From contig NZ_LT615367.1 of NCBI RefSeq assembly GCF_900095885.1, positions 992,001-1,056,000 of the forward strand: DNA of 64,000 nucleotides, written 5' to 3'. Origin of the DNA: Dickeya aquatica. GTDB taxonomy: Bacteria; Pseudomonadota; Gammaproteobacteria; Enterobacterales; Enterobacteriaceae. The notes under the pieces were generated by a model, which made no database searches, had not been told where the DNA came from, and saw only the letters and a list, made by a program, of their open reading frames with translations. A program made the translations under genes and the position numbers. Of this stretch, positions 9,503 through 19,479 are shown piece after piece (the first letter of the stretch is position 1; each line of letters begins with the position of its first letter).

Positions 9503-9883
9503 TCAGGCTATCTGTACCGGAATCGCTTTGGCGGTGCGTTGTAACTGATTATTCTCGCCAAAATAGGCCACTTTCGGATGGTGTGAACGGGCTTGCTCAT
9601 CAGGCATCTGTACGTAGGAGCAGATGATGAGCTTATCACCAACACAGGCGCAACGTGCGGCAGCACCGTTGACGGAAATAATGCGTGAGCCGCGTTCGGC
9701 AGCTATCGCGTAGGTGGAAAAACGGTGGCCGTTGTCCACGTTATAAATATCAATCGCCTCGTATTCCAGAATACCGGCGGCATCCATAAAGTCTTGATCG
9801 ATGGCGCAGGAGCCTTCGTAATGCAAATCTGCCTGGGTCACTTTTACCCGGTGCAGCTTACCTTGCAGCATGGTTCGAATCAT
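9503..9883 (-). CDS. panD: Aspartate 1-decarboxylase proenzyme PanD
   Basis: Converts aspartate to beta-alanine for pantothenate synthesis. The 126-residue protein has the self-cleavage site in [14 protein letters not shown], where the Gly-Ser bond breaks to create the pyruvoyl group on Ser25; downstream [14 protein letters not shown] and [12 protein letters not shown] also match the family. It is the last gene of the panBCD operon, 25 bases after panC. E. coli has an extra gene between panC and panD; here the operon is compact. Confidence 0.97.
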   Translation of the reverse strand: MIRTMLQGKLHRVKVTQADLHYEGSCAIDQDFMDAAGILEYEAIDIYNVDNGHRFSTYAIAAERGSRIISVNGAAARCACVGDKLIICSYVQMPDEQARSHHPKVAYFGENNQLQRTAKAIPVQIA

Positions 9884-9908
9884 CGGTCTGTCACTCTGGT
9901 TAGAAAAA

Positions 9909-10763
9909 TCAGCAGGTTAAATCTACCTGTTGGTTATCAATCAAACGTGCCTTGCCAAGCCAGGCGGCCATCAGTACCACCGCGCGGGTGCTATCGGTAG
10001 TCAGTGGTGCCAGGCTGTCGGCATCGCGAATAAACAGCTCATCCGGCGTGAAGCCCGCTTCACGCAAAGCCTCTGACGCCCGGGCGAGCATATCATCAAT
10101 CTGGCGGTCGCCGTTGGATAATTGCGCCACCACCTCATTCATGATGCGATAAAGCTGCGGTGCCTGCTGGCGCTCCTCAGCACTCAAATAGCCGTTACGT
10201 GAACTGAGGGCCAGGTTGTCTTGCGCACGCACCGTCGGTACACCAATGATACTGATGTCATAATTCATGTCAGACACCAGGCGGCGAATCAGCGCCAGTT
10301 GCTGATAGTCTTTCTCGCCAAAGCAGGCGATATCCGGTTGTACCAGATTGAACAATTTACTGACCACGGTAGCCACGCCGCGGAAATGGCCGGGGCGGCT
10401 TGCTCCTTCGAGCATCTGCGATAACTCTGGGACTTCGACGAATGTTTGCTGCTGCAAACCGTTGGGATAGAAGGTTTCAGGCGACGGCGCAAACACCACG
10501 TCAACGCCGCGACGCGTCAGTTTTTCGCAATCTTCCTGAAGCGTGCGCGGGTAGCGCTTCAGGTCATCGGCACGCTCAAATTGCAACGGATTGACGAAGA
10601 TACTGACCACCACCCGGTCGGCTCGCGCTCTGGCCTCATCAACCAGCGTCATATGCCCGTCATGCAAGTTTCCCATGGTGGGGATCAGCGCAATACGCAG
10701 TCCTTCCTGACGCCAGCGGCGCAGTTCACGGCGCAGCAGTATTGGTGTTTCAATAATTAACAC
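9909..10763 (-). CDS. panC: Pantothenate synthetase PanC
   Basis: Condenses pantoate with beta-alanine, using ATP, to make pantothenate. The 284-residue protein has the class I nucleotidyl-transferase motif [11 protein letters not shown] (HIGH-like), [13 protein letters not shown] for substrate binding, [15 protein letters not shown] and the KMSKS-like [11 protein letters not shown]. The start follows the stop of panB by 14 bases, so the genes are co-transcribed. Its two substrates come from the neighbours panB (pantoate branch) and panD (beta-alanine). Confidence 0.97.
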   Translation of the reverse strand: MLIIETPILLRRELRRWRQEGLRIALIPTMGNLHDGHMTLVDEARARADRVVVSIFVNPLQFERADDLKRYPRTLQEDCEKLTRRGVDVVFAPSPETFYPNGLQQQTFVEVPELSQMLEGASRPGHFRGVATVVSKLFNLVQPDIACFGEKDYQQLALIRRLVSDMNYDISIIGVPTVRAQDNLALSSRNGYLSAEERQQAPQLYRIMNEVVAQLSNGDRQIDDMLARASEALREAGFTPDELFIRDADSLAPLTTDSTRAVVLMAAWLGKARLIDNQQVDLTC

Positions 10764-10777
10764 TCGTATCTCCTGTG

Positions 10778-11572
10778 TTAAACAAAGCTGTATTGCGCAT
10801 CAGGGAATTTGCCTTGCTCGACTTCCTGCACATACAGACGGATTGCCGCACGGATGTCGGTGGCCTGCGCCATGAAATTGCGGGCAAATTTAGGGGTATG
10901 GCCGCCAGTCACGCCAAGCGCATCGTGCATCACCAGAATTTGCCCGTCGGTGACGTTGCCAGCACCGATGCCGATGACCGGGATATCCAGCGCTTCGGTG
11001 ACACGCTGCGCCAGAGACACCGGCACACATTCCAGTACCAGTAACTGGGCCCCGGCGTGTTGCAGTGCCAGCGCATCATCGAGTAATTGGGCCGCGGCGG
11101 CTTCGTCACGCCCCTGTACTTTATAACCGCCGAAAATATTGACCGACTGAGGCGTGAGCCCCAGATGGCCACAAACGGGGACGGCCCGCTCTGTCAACAT
11201 TCGCACGGTGGGAGCAAGCCAGCTCCCGCCTTCGATTTTGACCATATTGGCTCCGGCGCGCATCAGGTCTGCGGCCTGTAAGCAAGCCTGTTCAGGCGTG
11301 GCGCAGCCCATAAAGGGCAGGTCGGAGAGCAGCAGGCAATGGGGAGCTCCGCGTCGTACACAGCGGGTATGGTAGACCATATCATCCAGCGTGACGGGCA
11401 AGGTGGAATCTTGCCCCTGTACGGTCATACCCAGCGAATCGCCCACCAGCATGACATGAATACCCTGCTCGTAGAACAAACGGGCAAAACTGGCGTCATA
11501 TGCGGTGATCGTGGCGAACTTTTTCTGTTCCTGTTTCCACTGGCGCAGATGAGAAATGGTAGTCGCTTTCAT
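10778..11572 (-). CDS. panB: Ketopantoate hydroxymethyltransferase PanB
   Basis: Adds a hydroxymethyl group from methylenetetrahydrofolate to alpha-ketoisovalerate, the first committed step to pantothenate. The 264-residue protein shows the family motifs [15 protein letters not shown] (metal-binding Asp), VKIEGGSW and [11 protein letters not shown], and ends with [15 protein letters not shown] and [13 protein letters not shown]. It is first in the panBCD operon. The start ATG 11572 follows GGAAGGTT. The 190-base gap before folK should hold the operon promoter; no clear boxes can be assigned. Confidence 0.97.
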   Translation of the reverse strand: MKATTISHLRQWKQEQKKFATITAYDASFARLFYEQGIHVMLVGDSLGMTVQGQDSTLPVTLDDMVYHTRCVRRGAPHCLLLSDLPFMGCATPEQACLQAADLMRAGANMVKIEGGSWLAPTVRMLTERAVPVCGHLGLTPQSVNIFGGYKVQGRDEAAAAQLLDDALALQHAGAQLLVLECVPVSLAQRVTEALDIPVIGIGAGNVTDGQILVMHDALGVTGGHTPKFARNFMAQATDIRAAIRLYVQEVEQGKFPDAQYSFV

Positions 11573-11762
11573 GGCAACCTTCCTGATTCAACGTCAAGGG
11601 CAGTTAAGGGAAAGCCATTCTAATGGATGCAAAGCGTCAGGAACAGCACTCTGTTTTTTATTTAAAAACAAAGTGTTGAAAGGATGGTGTAGCCGAGTGA
11701 AGCTCGGCTGCGCGATTTTTGTGCATCAGGGGGAATGTGGCCAGACCGCATGGTGCGTAACG

Positions 11763-12251
11763 CTAAGGAGTATCCCACAGGCTCAGGCCATTTCGTGGAA
11801 TGAGCTGTAAACGTTCACGAAGGGGTTCTCCATCAGGAAAGATCAGCTCAGGGGCAATCTCTGCCAGCGGATAGAGCATGAATTCGCGGTTTTTCATATC
11901 GTAATGAGGCACCGTCAGGCGCTCGGTATTTATCACCTGATGACCAAAAAGCAAAATATCCAGATCGAGCGTGCGTGGCCCCCAGCGCTCGGCTTTTCGC
12001 TCCCGACCGTGCTCTAGTTCAATGCGCTGGGTGTTCTCCAGCAGCGAGTGCGCAGGTAATGTGGTTTCCAGTTCCGCCACGGCGTTAAGGTAATCGGGTT
12101 GATCTTGCGGGCCAAGCGGGCGGCTGCGATAAAACGACGAACAGCGCACCAGGCGGGTGTCAGCAATGTCATCAAGGGCTGCCAGCGCCGTTTGTACTTG
12201 CGTAAGCGGCTGGGCTAAATTGCTGCCCAGCGCCAGATAAACGCGCATCAC
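11763..12251 (-). CDS. folK: HPPK, 6-hydroxymethyl-7,8-dihydropterin pyrophosphokinase FolK
   Basis: Pyrophosphorylates hydroxymethyldihydropterin for folate synthesis. The 162-residue protein has the HPPK signature [16 protein letters not shown] with the magnesium-binding DLD, the N-terminal [14 protein letters not shown] and [18 protein letters not shown]. Its ATG overlaps the stop of pcnB by 4 bases (12248-12251), so translation is coupled, as in E. coli pcnB-folK. Folate carriers feed the one-carbon unit used by the neighbouring PanB. Confidence 0.97.
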   Translation of the reverse strand: MMRVYLALGSNLAQPLTQVQTALAALDDIADTRLVRCSSFYRSRPLGPQDQPDYLNAVAELETTLPAHSLLENTQRIELEHGRERKAERWGPRTLDLDILLFGHQVINTERLTVPHYDMKNREFMLYPLAEIAPELIFPDGEPLRERLQLIPRNGLSLWDTP

Positions 12252-13651
12252 CGTGCATTGTCCCGTGGTTGCGGGCGCTTACGCGGGCGGCGTGAGCGTC
12301 GGTGAGGTGTCGGGCCATCATCCAGGGTGTTGAGCATGGCCTGCTGGCGAGGGGGCGGAGCGACCTGAAATTCTCCCCACCATTGAGCCAGACGTAATAA
12401 TTCGTGATGATTCTCGATTTCGGCACGCAGAGCCAGCAGGTCATAGGCAGCGCGGAATTTCGGGTGCTCCATCAGTTTGAACGCCCGTTTCCCTTGCCGG
12501 CGAGACAGGCGTAACTGAAGTTGCCAGATGTCGCGAATCAGCGATGTAATGCGCTTGGGAATGGCCAGTGAACGGCACTGTTCATCCAGCACGTCGTTCA
12601 TTGCCAGCGCAAACGCCTCAAAATAGGCCAGCCCGCTTTCCTGCGTCAGTTTCTGGGCGTGCTCGACTAACGGATACCACAGCATGGCAGAAAACAGAAA
12701 CGCCGGGTTGACCCGCATATCGTTATGGATGCGTTGATCGGTGTTTTTCAGCACCTGAACAATCATCCGCTCCATTGTCGTTTCACCTGACGCCGTAAAG
12801 TAGCGGCTGATAAGCGGAAACAGCGGTTGGAACAACTGGTATTCACATAACAGCCGATAGGTTGGGCAGCCGTAGCCGGCTTGCAACAGTTTTAGCGACT
12901 CTTCAAACAGGCGCGCGGGCGGGATATCGTGCAGCAGTGAAGCCAGACGAGGAATAGGCTCAGCCGTTTCCGGGCTGATGCGCATATCCAGCTTGGCGGC
13001 GAATCGAACCGCGCGCAGCATGCGCACCGGATCTTCACGGTAACGGGTTTCAGGCTCACCAATCATGCGGATAACGCCTTGACGCAAGTCGGCCAGACCT
13101 TCGGTGTAATCACGCACGGTAAAGTCAGCGATGCTGTAATACAGGCTATTGATAGAGAAGTCACGTCGCTGGGCGTCTTCTTCGATGGTGCCGAAAATAT
13201 TGTCGCGCAACAGCATGCCATTTTGCCCTTGCTGGGCGGCCTGTTTGGTTTCCTGCTCCTGATGCTGTTCGTGATGCCCACGGAAGGTGGCCACTTCGAT
13301 GACTTCCGGGCCAAACATCACATGCGCCAGACGAAACCGGCGTCCCACCAGTCGGCAATTACGAAACAGTTTACGTACCTGCTCCGGTGTGGCGTTGGTG
13401 GTGATATCGAAGTCTTTGGGTTTTTTGCCCAACAGGAGATCGCGCACACCGCCGCCAACCAGATAAGCCTCATAGCCTGCTTTATTCAGGCGATAGAGCA
13501 CTTTCAGCGCATTCTCACTGATGTCGCTGCGTGAAATAGAATGCTGGTCACGGGGAATGACCGTCATCGCCTGTGACGGACTATCCGCCCTGGCGGGTTC
13601 ATGCTCGCGATTCAGTACCTTGCGGCAAAAATTAGCTACCCGGGTAAAGAT
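12248..13651 (-). CDS. pcnB: Poly(A) polymerase I PcnB, non-AUG start
   Basis: Adds 3' poly(A) tails that promote RNA decay. The nucleotidyltransferase core is clear: [20 protein letters not shown] carries the GG and DxD motifs, followed by [11 protein letters not shown] and [16 protein letters not shown], and the C-terminus is Arg-rich. The first ATG (13567) would delete the conserved N-terminus. In frame upstream of it, the sequence encodes [15 protein letters not shown], as in E. coli. Between that and the upstream TGA there is no ATG, GTG or TTG, only ATT then ATC. GAGGTG at 13656-13661 is spaced properly for ATC 13651 and is too close for ATT 13654. E. coli pcnB is known to start at AUU. 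The product is then 467 residues, against 465 in E. coli. Confidence 0.92.
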   Translation of the reverse strand: MFTRVANFCRKVLNREHEPARADSPSQAMTVIPRDQHSISRSDISENALKVLYRLNKAGYEAYLVGGGVRDLLLGKKPKDFDITTNATPEQVRKLFRNCRLVGRRFRLAHVMFGPEVIEVATFRGHHEQHQEQETKQAAQQGQNGMLLRDNIFGTIEEDAQRRDFSINSLYYSIADFTVRDYTEGLADLRQGVIRMIGEPETRYREDPVRMLRAVRFAAKLDMRISPETAEPIPRLASLLHDIPPARLFEESLKLLQAGYGCPTYRLLCEYQLFQPLFPLISRYFTASGETTMERMIVQVLKNTDQRIHNDMRVNPAFLFSAMLWYPLVEHAQKLTQESGLAYFEAFALAMNDVLDEQCRSLAIPKRITSLIRDIWQLQLRLSRRQGKRAFKLMEHPKFRAAYDLLALRAEIENHHELLRLAQWWGEFQVAPPPRQQAMLNTLDDGPTPHRRSRRPRKRPQPRDNAR

Positions 13652-13719
13652 AATACACCTCGATAATCATTGGAGAATTAACAGCACAACAAAAAATAGC
13701 GGCTAATCATAGCTCACCC

Positions 13720-14631
13720 TCAGCCCTTTGAGAATGCTGATGTTATTTCCGACAGTGAGATAGCGGTGGCAACTGAGGGAATTTTTGTGAGTGACCAGTG
13801 CGTGATGGCCCAGCACAGCAAGTCATCACGCGAGAATGACCGCCATTCGGGCGGCAATGGCTGGTGTAAAAATGTGAGTGCCTGTGCCAGTGTCAGGCGT
13901 GGGTCACCCTCGGGCAGAGCAGGGGCGTGATTTTGTTTGGAGAGCTTATTGCCGTGCGGGTCAAGCGCCAGAGGTAAATGCGCGTAAGCGGGCGCAGCGT
14001 AGCCTAACATGCAGTACAACGCTAGCTGACGCACCGTCGGTTCAATTAAATCAGCACCGCGCACGATTTCCGTGACGCCCTGATCGTTATCATCGACCAC
14101 CACGGCCAGATTGTAGGCAAACAGCCCGTCACGGCGGTGAATAATAAAATCTTCTTGTGCCAGTGCCGGGTCAGCGCTTATCCAGCCGTGTAACCGGTCA
14201 TGGAAGCCGGGCACCGGATGGCGCTGACGCAACCGGCGTGCGGCATTCTCTGGCGGCAGGTGGCTGTCACGGCAATGGCCGTCATAGTGCCCGCCGAGTT
14301 GCTGGATACGCTGGCGCGTACAGGTGCAGTAATAGCAATCCCCTTGCTGTTGCAACTGTTCCAGCACCTCCCGATAACGCGCATGACGCCGGGATTGATA
14401 CATCACCTCGCCGTCCCAGCACAGGCCATAATACTCAAGCTGGCGCAAAATACGGCTTGCGGCACCGGGGACTTCGCGCGGAGGGTCAATGTCTTCGATA
14501 CGAACCAGCCAGCGACCGCGACAGGCGCGTGCCTGAAGGTAACTGCCGAGCGCGGCAATCAGTGAACCAAAATGTAAATCGCCAGACGGAGACGGTGCAA
14601 AACGTCCGACGTAAGGGCGTGATCCAGACAT
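13720..14631 (-). CDS. gluQ: Glutamyl-Q tRNA(Asp) synthetase GluQ (YadB)
   Basis: Attaches glutamate to queuosine in the anticodon of tRNA(Asp). It is a shortened glutamyl-tRNA synthetase of 303 residues without the anticodon-binding half. It has the HIGH-like [18 protein letters not shown], the Cys-x-Cys zinc site [12 protein letters not shown] with GHYDGHCR, and the KMSKS-like [15 protein letters not shown] 14631 ([15 protein letters not shown]) is chosen; an upstream in-frame ATG at 14694 would run into the presumed dksA terminator. The gene follows dksA, as in E. coli. Queuosine synthesis genes are not in the window. Confidence 0.95.
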   Translation of the reverse strand: MSGSRPYVGRFAPSPSGDLHFGSLIAALGSYLQARACRGRWLVRIEDIDPPREVPGAASRILRQLEYYGLCWDGEVMYQSRRHARYREVLEQLQQQGDCYYCTCTRQRIQQLGGHYDGHCRDSHLPPENAARRLRQRHPVPGFHDRLHGWISADPALAQEDFIIHRRDGLFAYNLAVVVDDNDQGVTEIVRGADLIEPTVRQLALYCMLGYAAPAYAHLPLALDPHGNKLSKQNHAPALPEGDPRLTLAQALTFLHQPLPPEWRSFSRDDLLCWAITHWSLTKIPSVATAISLSEITSAFSKG

Positions 14632-14692
14632 AAGGTTGAGGGCAAATGAATGTTGGTTAGGCGATAAGGTAGCGAGGTGTTTATTTATGCAC

Positions 14693-14735
14693 AAGCGAAA
14701 GCCCGGCGGTAGGGCAAGGCGCTTTCCCGCCGGGG
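14693..14735 (-). terminator. Probable terminator after dksA
   Basis: Arms CCCGGCGG (14702-14709) and CCGCCGGG (14727-14734) form a GC-rich stem just after the dksA stop. In the dksA direction it is followed by CTTTCGCTT, a poor T tract, so it may terminate only partly. Confidence 0.4.
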
Positions 14736-14739
14736 GCGT

Positions 14740-15195
14740 TTAGCCAGCCATCTGCTTTTCGCGGATTTCAGCCAGCGTTTTACAATCAATGCACAAATCG
14801 GCGGTGGGACGCGCTTCCAGACGGCGGATACCGATTTCCACACCACAGGAATCGCAGTAACCAAAGTCCTCGTCCTCAATTTTCTGCAATGTCTTGGCAA
14901 TTTTCTTAATCAGCTTACGCTCGCGATCGCGGTTACGCAGTTCAAGGCTGAACTCCTCTTCCTGTGCGGCACGGTCTACCGGATCGGGGAAGTTAGCGGC
15001 TTCATCTTGCATATGTGATACGGTGCGATCGACTTCGTCCCTGAGCTGATTGCGCCATGCTTCCAGAATACGTCTGAAATGAGCCAGCTGAGCGTCGTTC
15101 ATGTATTCTTCGCCCGGCTTCTCCTGGTACGGCTCCACTCCGGCAATTGCGAGAATGCTCAGAGAGGATGTCTTACGGTTTTGCCCTTCTTGCAT
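14740..15195 (-). CDS. dksA: RNA polymerase-binding transcription factor DksA
   Basis: Binds the secondary channel of RNA polymerase and with ppGpp mediates the stringent response. ATG 15195 ([19 protein letters not shown]) gives 151 residues, identical in length to E. coli DksA. The coiled-coil tip motif survives as [17 protein letters not shown], with the two key Asp residues, and the zinc finger reads DSCGVEIG...LCIDC (four Cys). The frame is open upstream to 15312 but that part has no family match. Both tRNA promoters in this window have GC-rich discriminators, the kind DksA/ppGpp inhibits. Confidence 0.97.
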   Translation of the reverse strand: MQEGQNRKTSSLSILAIAGVEPYQEKPGEEYMNDAQLAHFRRILEAWRNQLRDEVDRTVSHMQDEAANFPDPVDRAAQEEEFSLELRNRDRERKLIKKIAKTLQKIEDEDFGYCDSCGVEIGIRRLEARPTADLCIDCKTLAEIREKQMAG

Positions 15196-15363
15196 GTTGC
15201 TTCTCCTACATAACACGACACGCAGTATCGACCCCACAGGGGGGAAAAACAGGCCGCTATAAATAACAGATGGAGGTTGGGTTGGCAATGATTCCTGACA
15301 CTGGCCTGACAAAGTGTGAGGAACGGTATAATTCCATCAAATAATACAGAACAGCTGGCAAAA

Positions 15364-16083
15364 TTAGCTCGCTGTCGTCACGTTCTTAAATGCCAGCCGC
15401 TGCCCCAATATCATGCCATCAGGCGTTATATGGGTACCGTAACACAGAATTTCAACCCCATTCTGCTGTGCGCGTTGTAATAATTCGGCGTAATGTCGGT
15501 CAATATGTTGCGCGACACAAACCTCATGGATACCCGAATGCAAAACAGCAAAGCACAAGATAGCGCGATGGCCTTGTGCGGCAACCTGTTGCAGTTCACG
15601 CAGGTGTTTTTGCCCCCTGAGCGTCACGGCATCGGGAAAATAACCACACTCATGTTGCAATAATGTGACGGATTTAACTTCAATATAGCAGTCAACCCGG
15701 TCGCTGGCCTGTAACAGAAGATCTATCCTGCTGTTTTCCGAGCCGTATCGCACTTCGGTACGAATATTACTGTATCCCAGACATTCTCGAATCCTGTGCG
15801 CCTGCAACGCTTCTGTTACCAGTGGGTTCGCGCGTAGCGTATTAACCGCTATCCAGTGCCCCTGCGCGGTATGGGTCAGTTCCCAGGTATGCGGGTATTT
15901 GCGCCGGGGATTATCAGAGGTGGAATACCAGATGGTGTCGCCCGGCGCACCACACCCGGTCATCGCTCCGGTATTCGGGCAATGCAATGTCAGTGTTTCA
16001 CCGTGGGGCGTGACCACATCGGCCAGGAACCGTTTATAGCGTTTTATGAGCGTGGCGGGTTGCAGGGGCGGTGAAAATTGCAT
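15364..16083 (-). CDS. sfsA: SfsA, sugar fermentation stimulation protein family
   Basis: A 239-residue protein of the SfsA family, described in E. coli as a DNA-binding protein whose overproduction stimulates maltose use. The family is recognised from [46 protein letters not shown] and [18 protein letters not shown]. The central part resembles a PD-(D/E)xK nuclease fold (Asp in SRIDLLL and the ExK in IEVKS), suggesting nucleic-acid binding or cleavage; that is inference. It is 12 bases downstream of thpR on the same strand. Confidence 0.92.
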   Translation of the reverse strand: MQFSPPLQPATLIKRYKRFLADVVTPHGETLTLHCPNTGAMTGCGAPGDTIWYSTSDNPRRKYPHTWELTHTAQGHWIAVNTLRANPLVTEALQAHRIRECLGYSNIRTEVRYGSENSRIDLLLQASDRVDCYIEVKSVTLLQHECGYFPDAVTLRGQKHLRELQQVAAQGHRAILCFAVLHSGIHEVCVAQHIDRHYAELLQRAQQNGVEILCYGTHITPDGMILGQRLAFKNVTTAS

Positions 16084-16095
16084 GAATAATGTCTC

Positions 16096-16629
16096 TCAGG
16101 CGGTCAGTAACGGCCAGCAGGCTATCGGGTGATACCGGGTGCGACCGGCACCGGTGTGTGATTCATAAAGCAGGAATTGCTCGGCCTGCACCGTCCAGCG
16201 AAATGTAGCGGCAGGCAGCGCCAATGGGCTATCCACGCCACGCAGCAACGTGATATGCGGATGAAACGGCTGTGGGCTCTGGTAGCAACCGTTACGCGCA
16301 GCCTGTGAACGCAGCATGTTGGCCAATTGCAATAACCCCCGTGGGGCCTGGCGACAACCCAGCCACACCACACCGGGACGGGGCCAGTGACCGGCATCAT
16401 TAAGTGTGAGGGTAAATGCGGGCTGGCGGATACGACCGGCGAGTGTTTGTAGCACTTGCGCTTTCTGGTCGCTCACCTCACCCAAAAATGCCAGTGTCAG
16501 GTGCAGGTTAGCCCCCAATACCGGACGCCCGATATGCGCTGGAAAATAGGCTGCGCGCCATTGCACTATCTGCTCGCTAATCGATTCAGGCAGAGGTAGG
16601 GCAAAAAACAGGCGGCGGGTGGCAGGCAT
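16096..16629 (-). CDS. thpR: RNA 2',3'-cyclic phosphodiesterase ThpR (LigT)
   Basis: A 2H phosphoesterase that opens 2',3'-cyclic phosphates on RNA ends (first described as 2'-5' RNA ligase). The 177-residue protein has both hallmark H-x-T motifs, NLHLTLAFLGE near residue 43 and FHPHITLLRGV near residue 130, with the expected spacing. It starts with LFFALPLPESI as usual for the family. It is divergent from hrpB across about 240 bases and probably co-transcribed with sfsA, as in E. coli. Confidence 0.94.
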   Translation of the reverse strand: MPATRRLFFALPLPESISEQIVQWRAAYFPAHIGRPVLGANLHLTLAFLGEVSDQKAQVLQTLAGRIRQPAFTLTLNDAGHWPRPGVVWLGCRQAPRGLLQLANMLRSQAARNGCYQSPQPFHPHITLLRGVDSPLALPAATFRWTVQAEQFLLYESHTGAGRTRYHPIACWPLLTA

Positions 16630-16868
16630 GATGGCTCTCTTATTATGCAGGTGGGCGCTACGGTTGCATCGCCCCTGATGCTACAATGCCCGCCAGATAA
16701 AGTTAAGGCACAATCAGGCCTGCGTGCAGCCCACCAGCCGAGTCATTCCTCTGGCTCTGCGCTGGCGGGGGATGTCTTTGCGCTATTTTATGGTTATCCG
16801 ATTGATGTATTGATTGCCAGAGTGTCGTGGTGTGCCGTGCCACTCTGGCCTGAGTGATGGAGTGTTGT

Positions 16869-19310
16869 GTGAGTTTACCGCCCGTCAGTGTTGTACTCGA
16901 TGAGGTGATTCGTTCACTGGTTGCTGCGCCACAGGTGCTGTTACATGCGCCAACCGGTGCCGGGAAATCCACCTGGTTGCCGTTGCAACTGTTGCAACGG
17001 GGCGCATGGCCCGGTCGTATTATTATGCTGGAACCGCGTCGGCTGGCGGCGAAAACGGTGGCCTTTCGGCTGGCCGAATGGCTGGGTGAAACGCCGGGGC
17101 AGACGGTGGGCTACCGCATGCGTTCGGAAAGCCGGGTGAGTGCTCATACCCGGCTTGAAGTGGTCACTGAAGGGATATTGACCCGTATGTTGCAGCATGA
17201 CCCGGAACTGACGGGTGTGTCGCTGGTGATTCTCGATGAATTTCATGAGCGTAGTTTGCAGGCTGACCTGGCGCTCGCGCTCTTGCTGGATGTACAGCAG
17301 GGGCTGCGTGAGGATTTGAAACTGCTGATTATGTCCGCCACGCTGGATGACACACGATTGTCTTCTTTATTGCCGCAAGCGATAAGCGTGTCGTCGCAGG
17401 GGCGCAGTTGGCCGGTTGAGCGTCACTACCTGCCGGTTGGCGCACAAGAGCGGCTAGAGGAGGCACTGGCGCGGCTGGTGGGGCGCGTGCTGCAACAAGA
17501 GCACGGCTCGCTGCTGGTGTTCTTGCCGGGTGTAGCGGAAATCAAGCGGGTGCAGGCGTTGCTGGAAGGAAATGTGCCAACTGAGGTGGCGGTTTGCCCG
17601 CTGTATGGCGCACTGACGCTCAGTGCACAACAGCAGGCGATAGTTGCGCCCGCGCCGGGCCTGCGCAAAGTGGTGCTGGCGACCAATATTGCCGAAACCA
17701 GCCTGACCATTGAAGGCATTCGGGTGGTGATTGATGCCGGGCTTGAGCGGGTGGCGCTGTTTGATGTCAAAACCGGCCTGACGCGCCTGACGACGCAACG
17801 CATCAGCCAGGCGTCGATGACGCAGCGTGCCGGACGCGCCGGGCGGCTGGAGCCGGGCGTGTGCTGGCACCTGTTTTCCCGCGAGCAGGCCGAGCGAGCG
17901 GCGGCGCAGAGCGAGCCTGAAATTCTGCACAGTGACCTGTCCGGGCTGTGGCTCGATTTGCTGCAATGGGGCTGCCGTGATGCCACGCAACTCAACTGGC
18001 TTGATGCACCGCCGAAACCGGCCAGGCTGGCGGCGTGTCGCTTACTGAATACTCTGGGCATCAGCGATGCCCAACAACAACTGACACCGGAAGGCCGGAA
18101 AATGGCCGCACTCGGCTGCGAGCCTCGGATTGCCGCCATATTACACGCAGCCGGGCACGACGCATCGGCGGTAGCGACGGCGGCGCTGCTGGCGGCCATC
18201 ATCGAAGAGCCGCCGCGTCATGGCCCGGTCAATCTGCTGCTGGCATTACATCGCCCGACGGCGCAGTGGCAACAGCGCGCACAGCAACTGGTGCGCCGTC
18301 TGGGGCAACGTGCCGGGAATGTGGACGAGCGCGTTGCAGCAAAACTGCTGGTGGCTGGCTTTGGCGACAGGCTGGCTCGCCAGCGCGCGCAGGATGGACG
18401 CTATCAACTGGCGAACGGCAGCGGTGCCAGCCTGCCGCCGGAAGAGGCATTAACTGCTGCGCCATGGCTGTTGGCTCCGGTATTAATGCAAAGCCCAAAT
18501 AGCGCCGATGCCCGTATTTTGCTGGCCTTGCCGCTGGAGATAGACGAACTGGTCAGGCAGTGCCCGCACCTGGTGACGCAACAGAATCTGATGCACTGGG
18601 ACGAAGAAAAAGGTACCCTGCGCGCCAGTCAGCGTACGCAGATAGGCTGCCTGACGCTGACCTCCCGCCCGCTGGCCAAACCGTCTGATGAGGTCTTATT
18701 GCAGGCGATGCTCAATTGGCTGCGTGAGCAGGGGCTATCGGTACTGAACTGGGATGAACCTGCGGTGCAGCTACGCCAGCGTTTGCTGTGCGCCCGGCAG
18801 TGGCTGCCGGAAGTGGACTGGCCTTCGGTGGATGATGACGCGCTGTTAGCGTCGCTGGAACAGTGGCTGCTGCCTTCGCTGAGCGGCGTGCGCGATCGCC
18901 GCTCGCTGCATCAAATCAACCTGAGTGAGGCACTGGCGCGTCTGCTGGACTGGCCGTTACGCCAGCGTCTGGACAGCGCATTGCCCAGCCATTACACCGC
19001 ACCGGGGGGCAGCCGCTTGCCGATTCGTTATGCCGAGGATAGCGCGCCGGTACTGGCGGTGCGCTTGCAGGAAATGTTTGGCGAGCAAGCCAGCCCGATG
19101 CTGGCCGAAGGGCGGGTGGCGCTGGTGCTGGAGTTGCTGTCACCCGCAATGCGGCCATTGCAAATCACGCGCGATCTGTCGGCGTTCTGGCAAGGCGCGT
19201 ATCGCGAGGTGCAAAAAGAGATGAAAGGGCGCTATCCCAAGCATGTCTGGCCGGATGACCCGGCCTGCGCCCAGCCGACCCGACGTACCCGGAAATATCA
19301 AAACACCTGA
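16869..19310 (+). CDS. hrpB: ATP-dependent RNA helicase HrpB (DExH box)
   Basis: A large helicase of 813 residues. Walker A is APTGAGKSTWLPLQLL, motif II is LVILDEFHERS (DEFH), motif III MSATLDD, motif V TNIAETSLTIEGI and motif VI QRAGRAGRLEPG. The C-terminal half is the HrpB-specific region ending near KGRYPKHVWPDDP. GTG 16869 is preferred because GGAG lies 6 bases upstream and the product then begins MSLPPVSVVLDE, like E. coli; in-frame GTG/ATG at 16854/16857 are alternatives. Its cellular substrate is not settled. It points in the same direction as mrcB. Confidence 0.95.
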   Translation: MSLPPVSVVLDEVIRSLVAAPQVLLHAPTGAGKSTWLPLQLLQRGAWPGRIIMLEPRRLAAKTVAFRLAEWLGETPGQTVGYRMRSESRVSAHTRLEVVTEGILTRMLQHDPELTGVSLVILDEFHERSLQADLALALLLDVQQGLREDLKLLIMSATLDDTRLSSLLPQAISVSSQGRSWPVERHYLPVGAQERLEEALARLVGRVLQQEHGSLLVFLPGVAEIKRVQALLEGNVPTEVAVCPLYGALTLSAQQQAIVAPAPGLRKVVLATNIAETSLTIEGIRVVIDAGLERVALFDVKTGLTRLTTQRISQASMTQRAGRAGRLEPGVCWHLFSREQAERAAAQSEPEILHSDLSGLWLDLLQWGCRDATQLNWLDAPPKPARLAACRLLNTLGISDAQQQLTPEGRKMAALGCEPRIAAILHAAGHDASAVATAALLAAIIEEPPRHGPVNLLLALHRPTAQWQQRAQQLVRRLGQRAGNVDERVAAKLLVAGFGDRLARQRAQDGRYQLANGSGASLPPEEALTAAPWLLAPVLMQSPNSADARILLALPLEIDELVRQCPHLVTQQNLMHWDEEKGTLRASQRTQIGCLTLTSRPLAKPSDEVLLQAMLNWLREQGLSVLNWDEPAVQLRQRLLCARQWLPEVDWPSVDDDALLASLEQWLLPSLSGVRDRRSLHQINLSEALARLLDWPLRQRLDSALPSHYTAPGGSRLPIRYAEDSAPVLAVRLQEMFGEQASPMLAEGRVALVLELLSPAMRPLQITRDLSAFWQGAYREVQKEMKGRYPKHVWPDDPACAQPTRRTRKYQNT

Positions 19311-19479
19311 AGGGATAAAGCCGGTGAGCGGTGAACGCCGCCACCCCTCCGGTGTGCGTCATATCAGCACTCGGTTTTTCAGACGTTTCCCTCTTCTTTG
19401 TCATGCGGGGGAAACACACAGTAGATGGCCAGGCAGGGGTGCCGACGGCTGTCAGTAACCTGATGGAGATGTCATTGTA

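Noticed and set aside
17426..18202. Long minus-strand open frame inside hrpB (258 codons), and a 362-codon one inside mrcB (20014-21102)
   Set aside because: They lie opposite well-conserved genes of high GC content and have no domain; they are antisense shadows.
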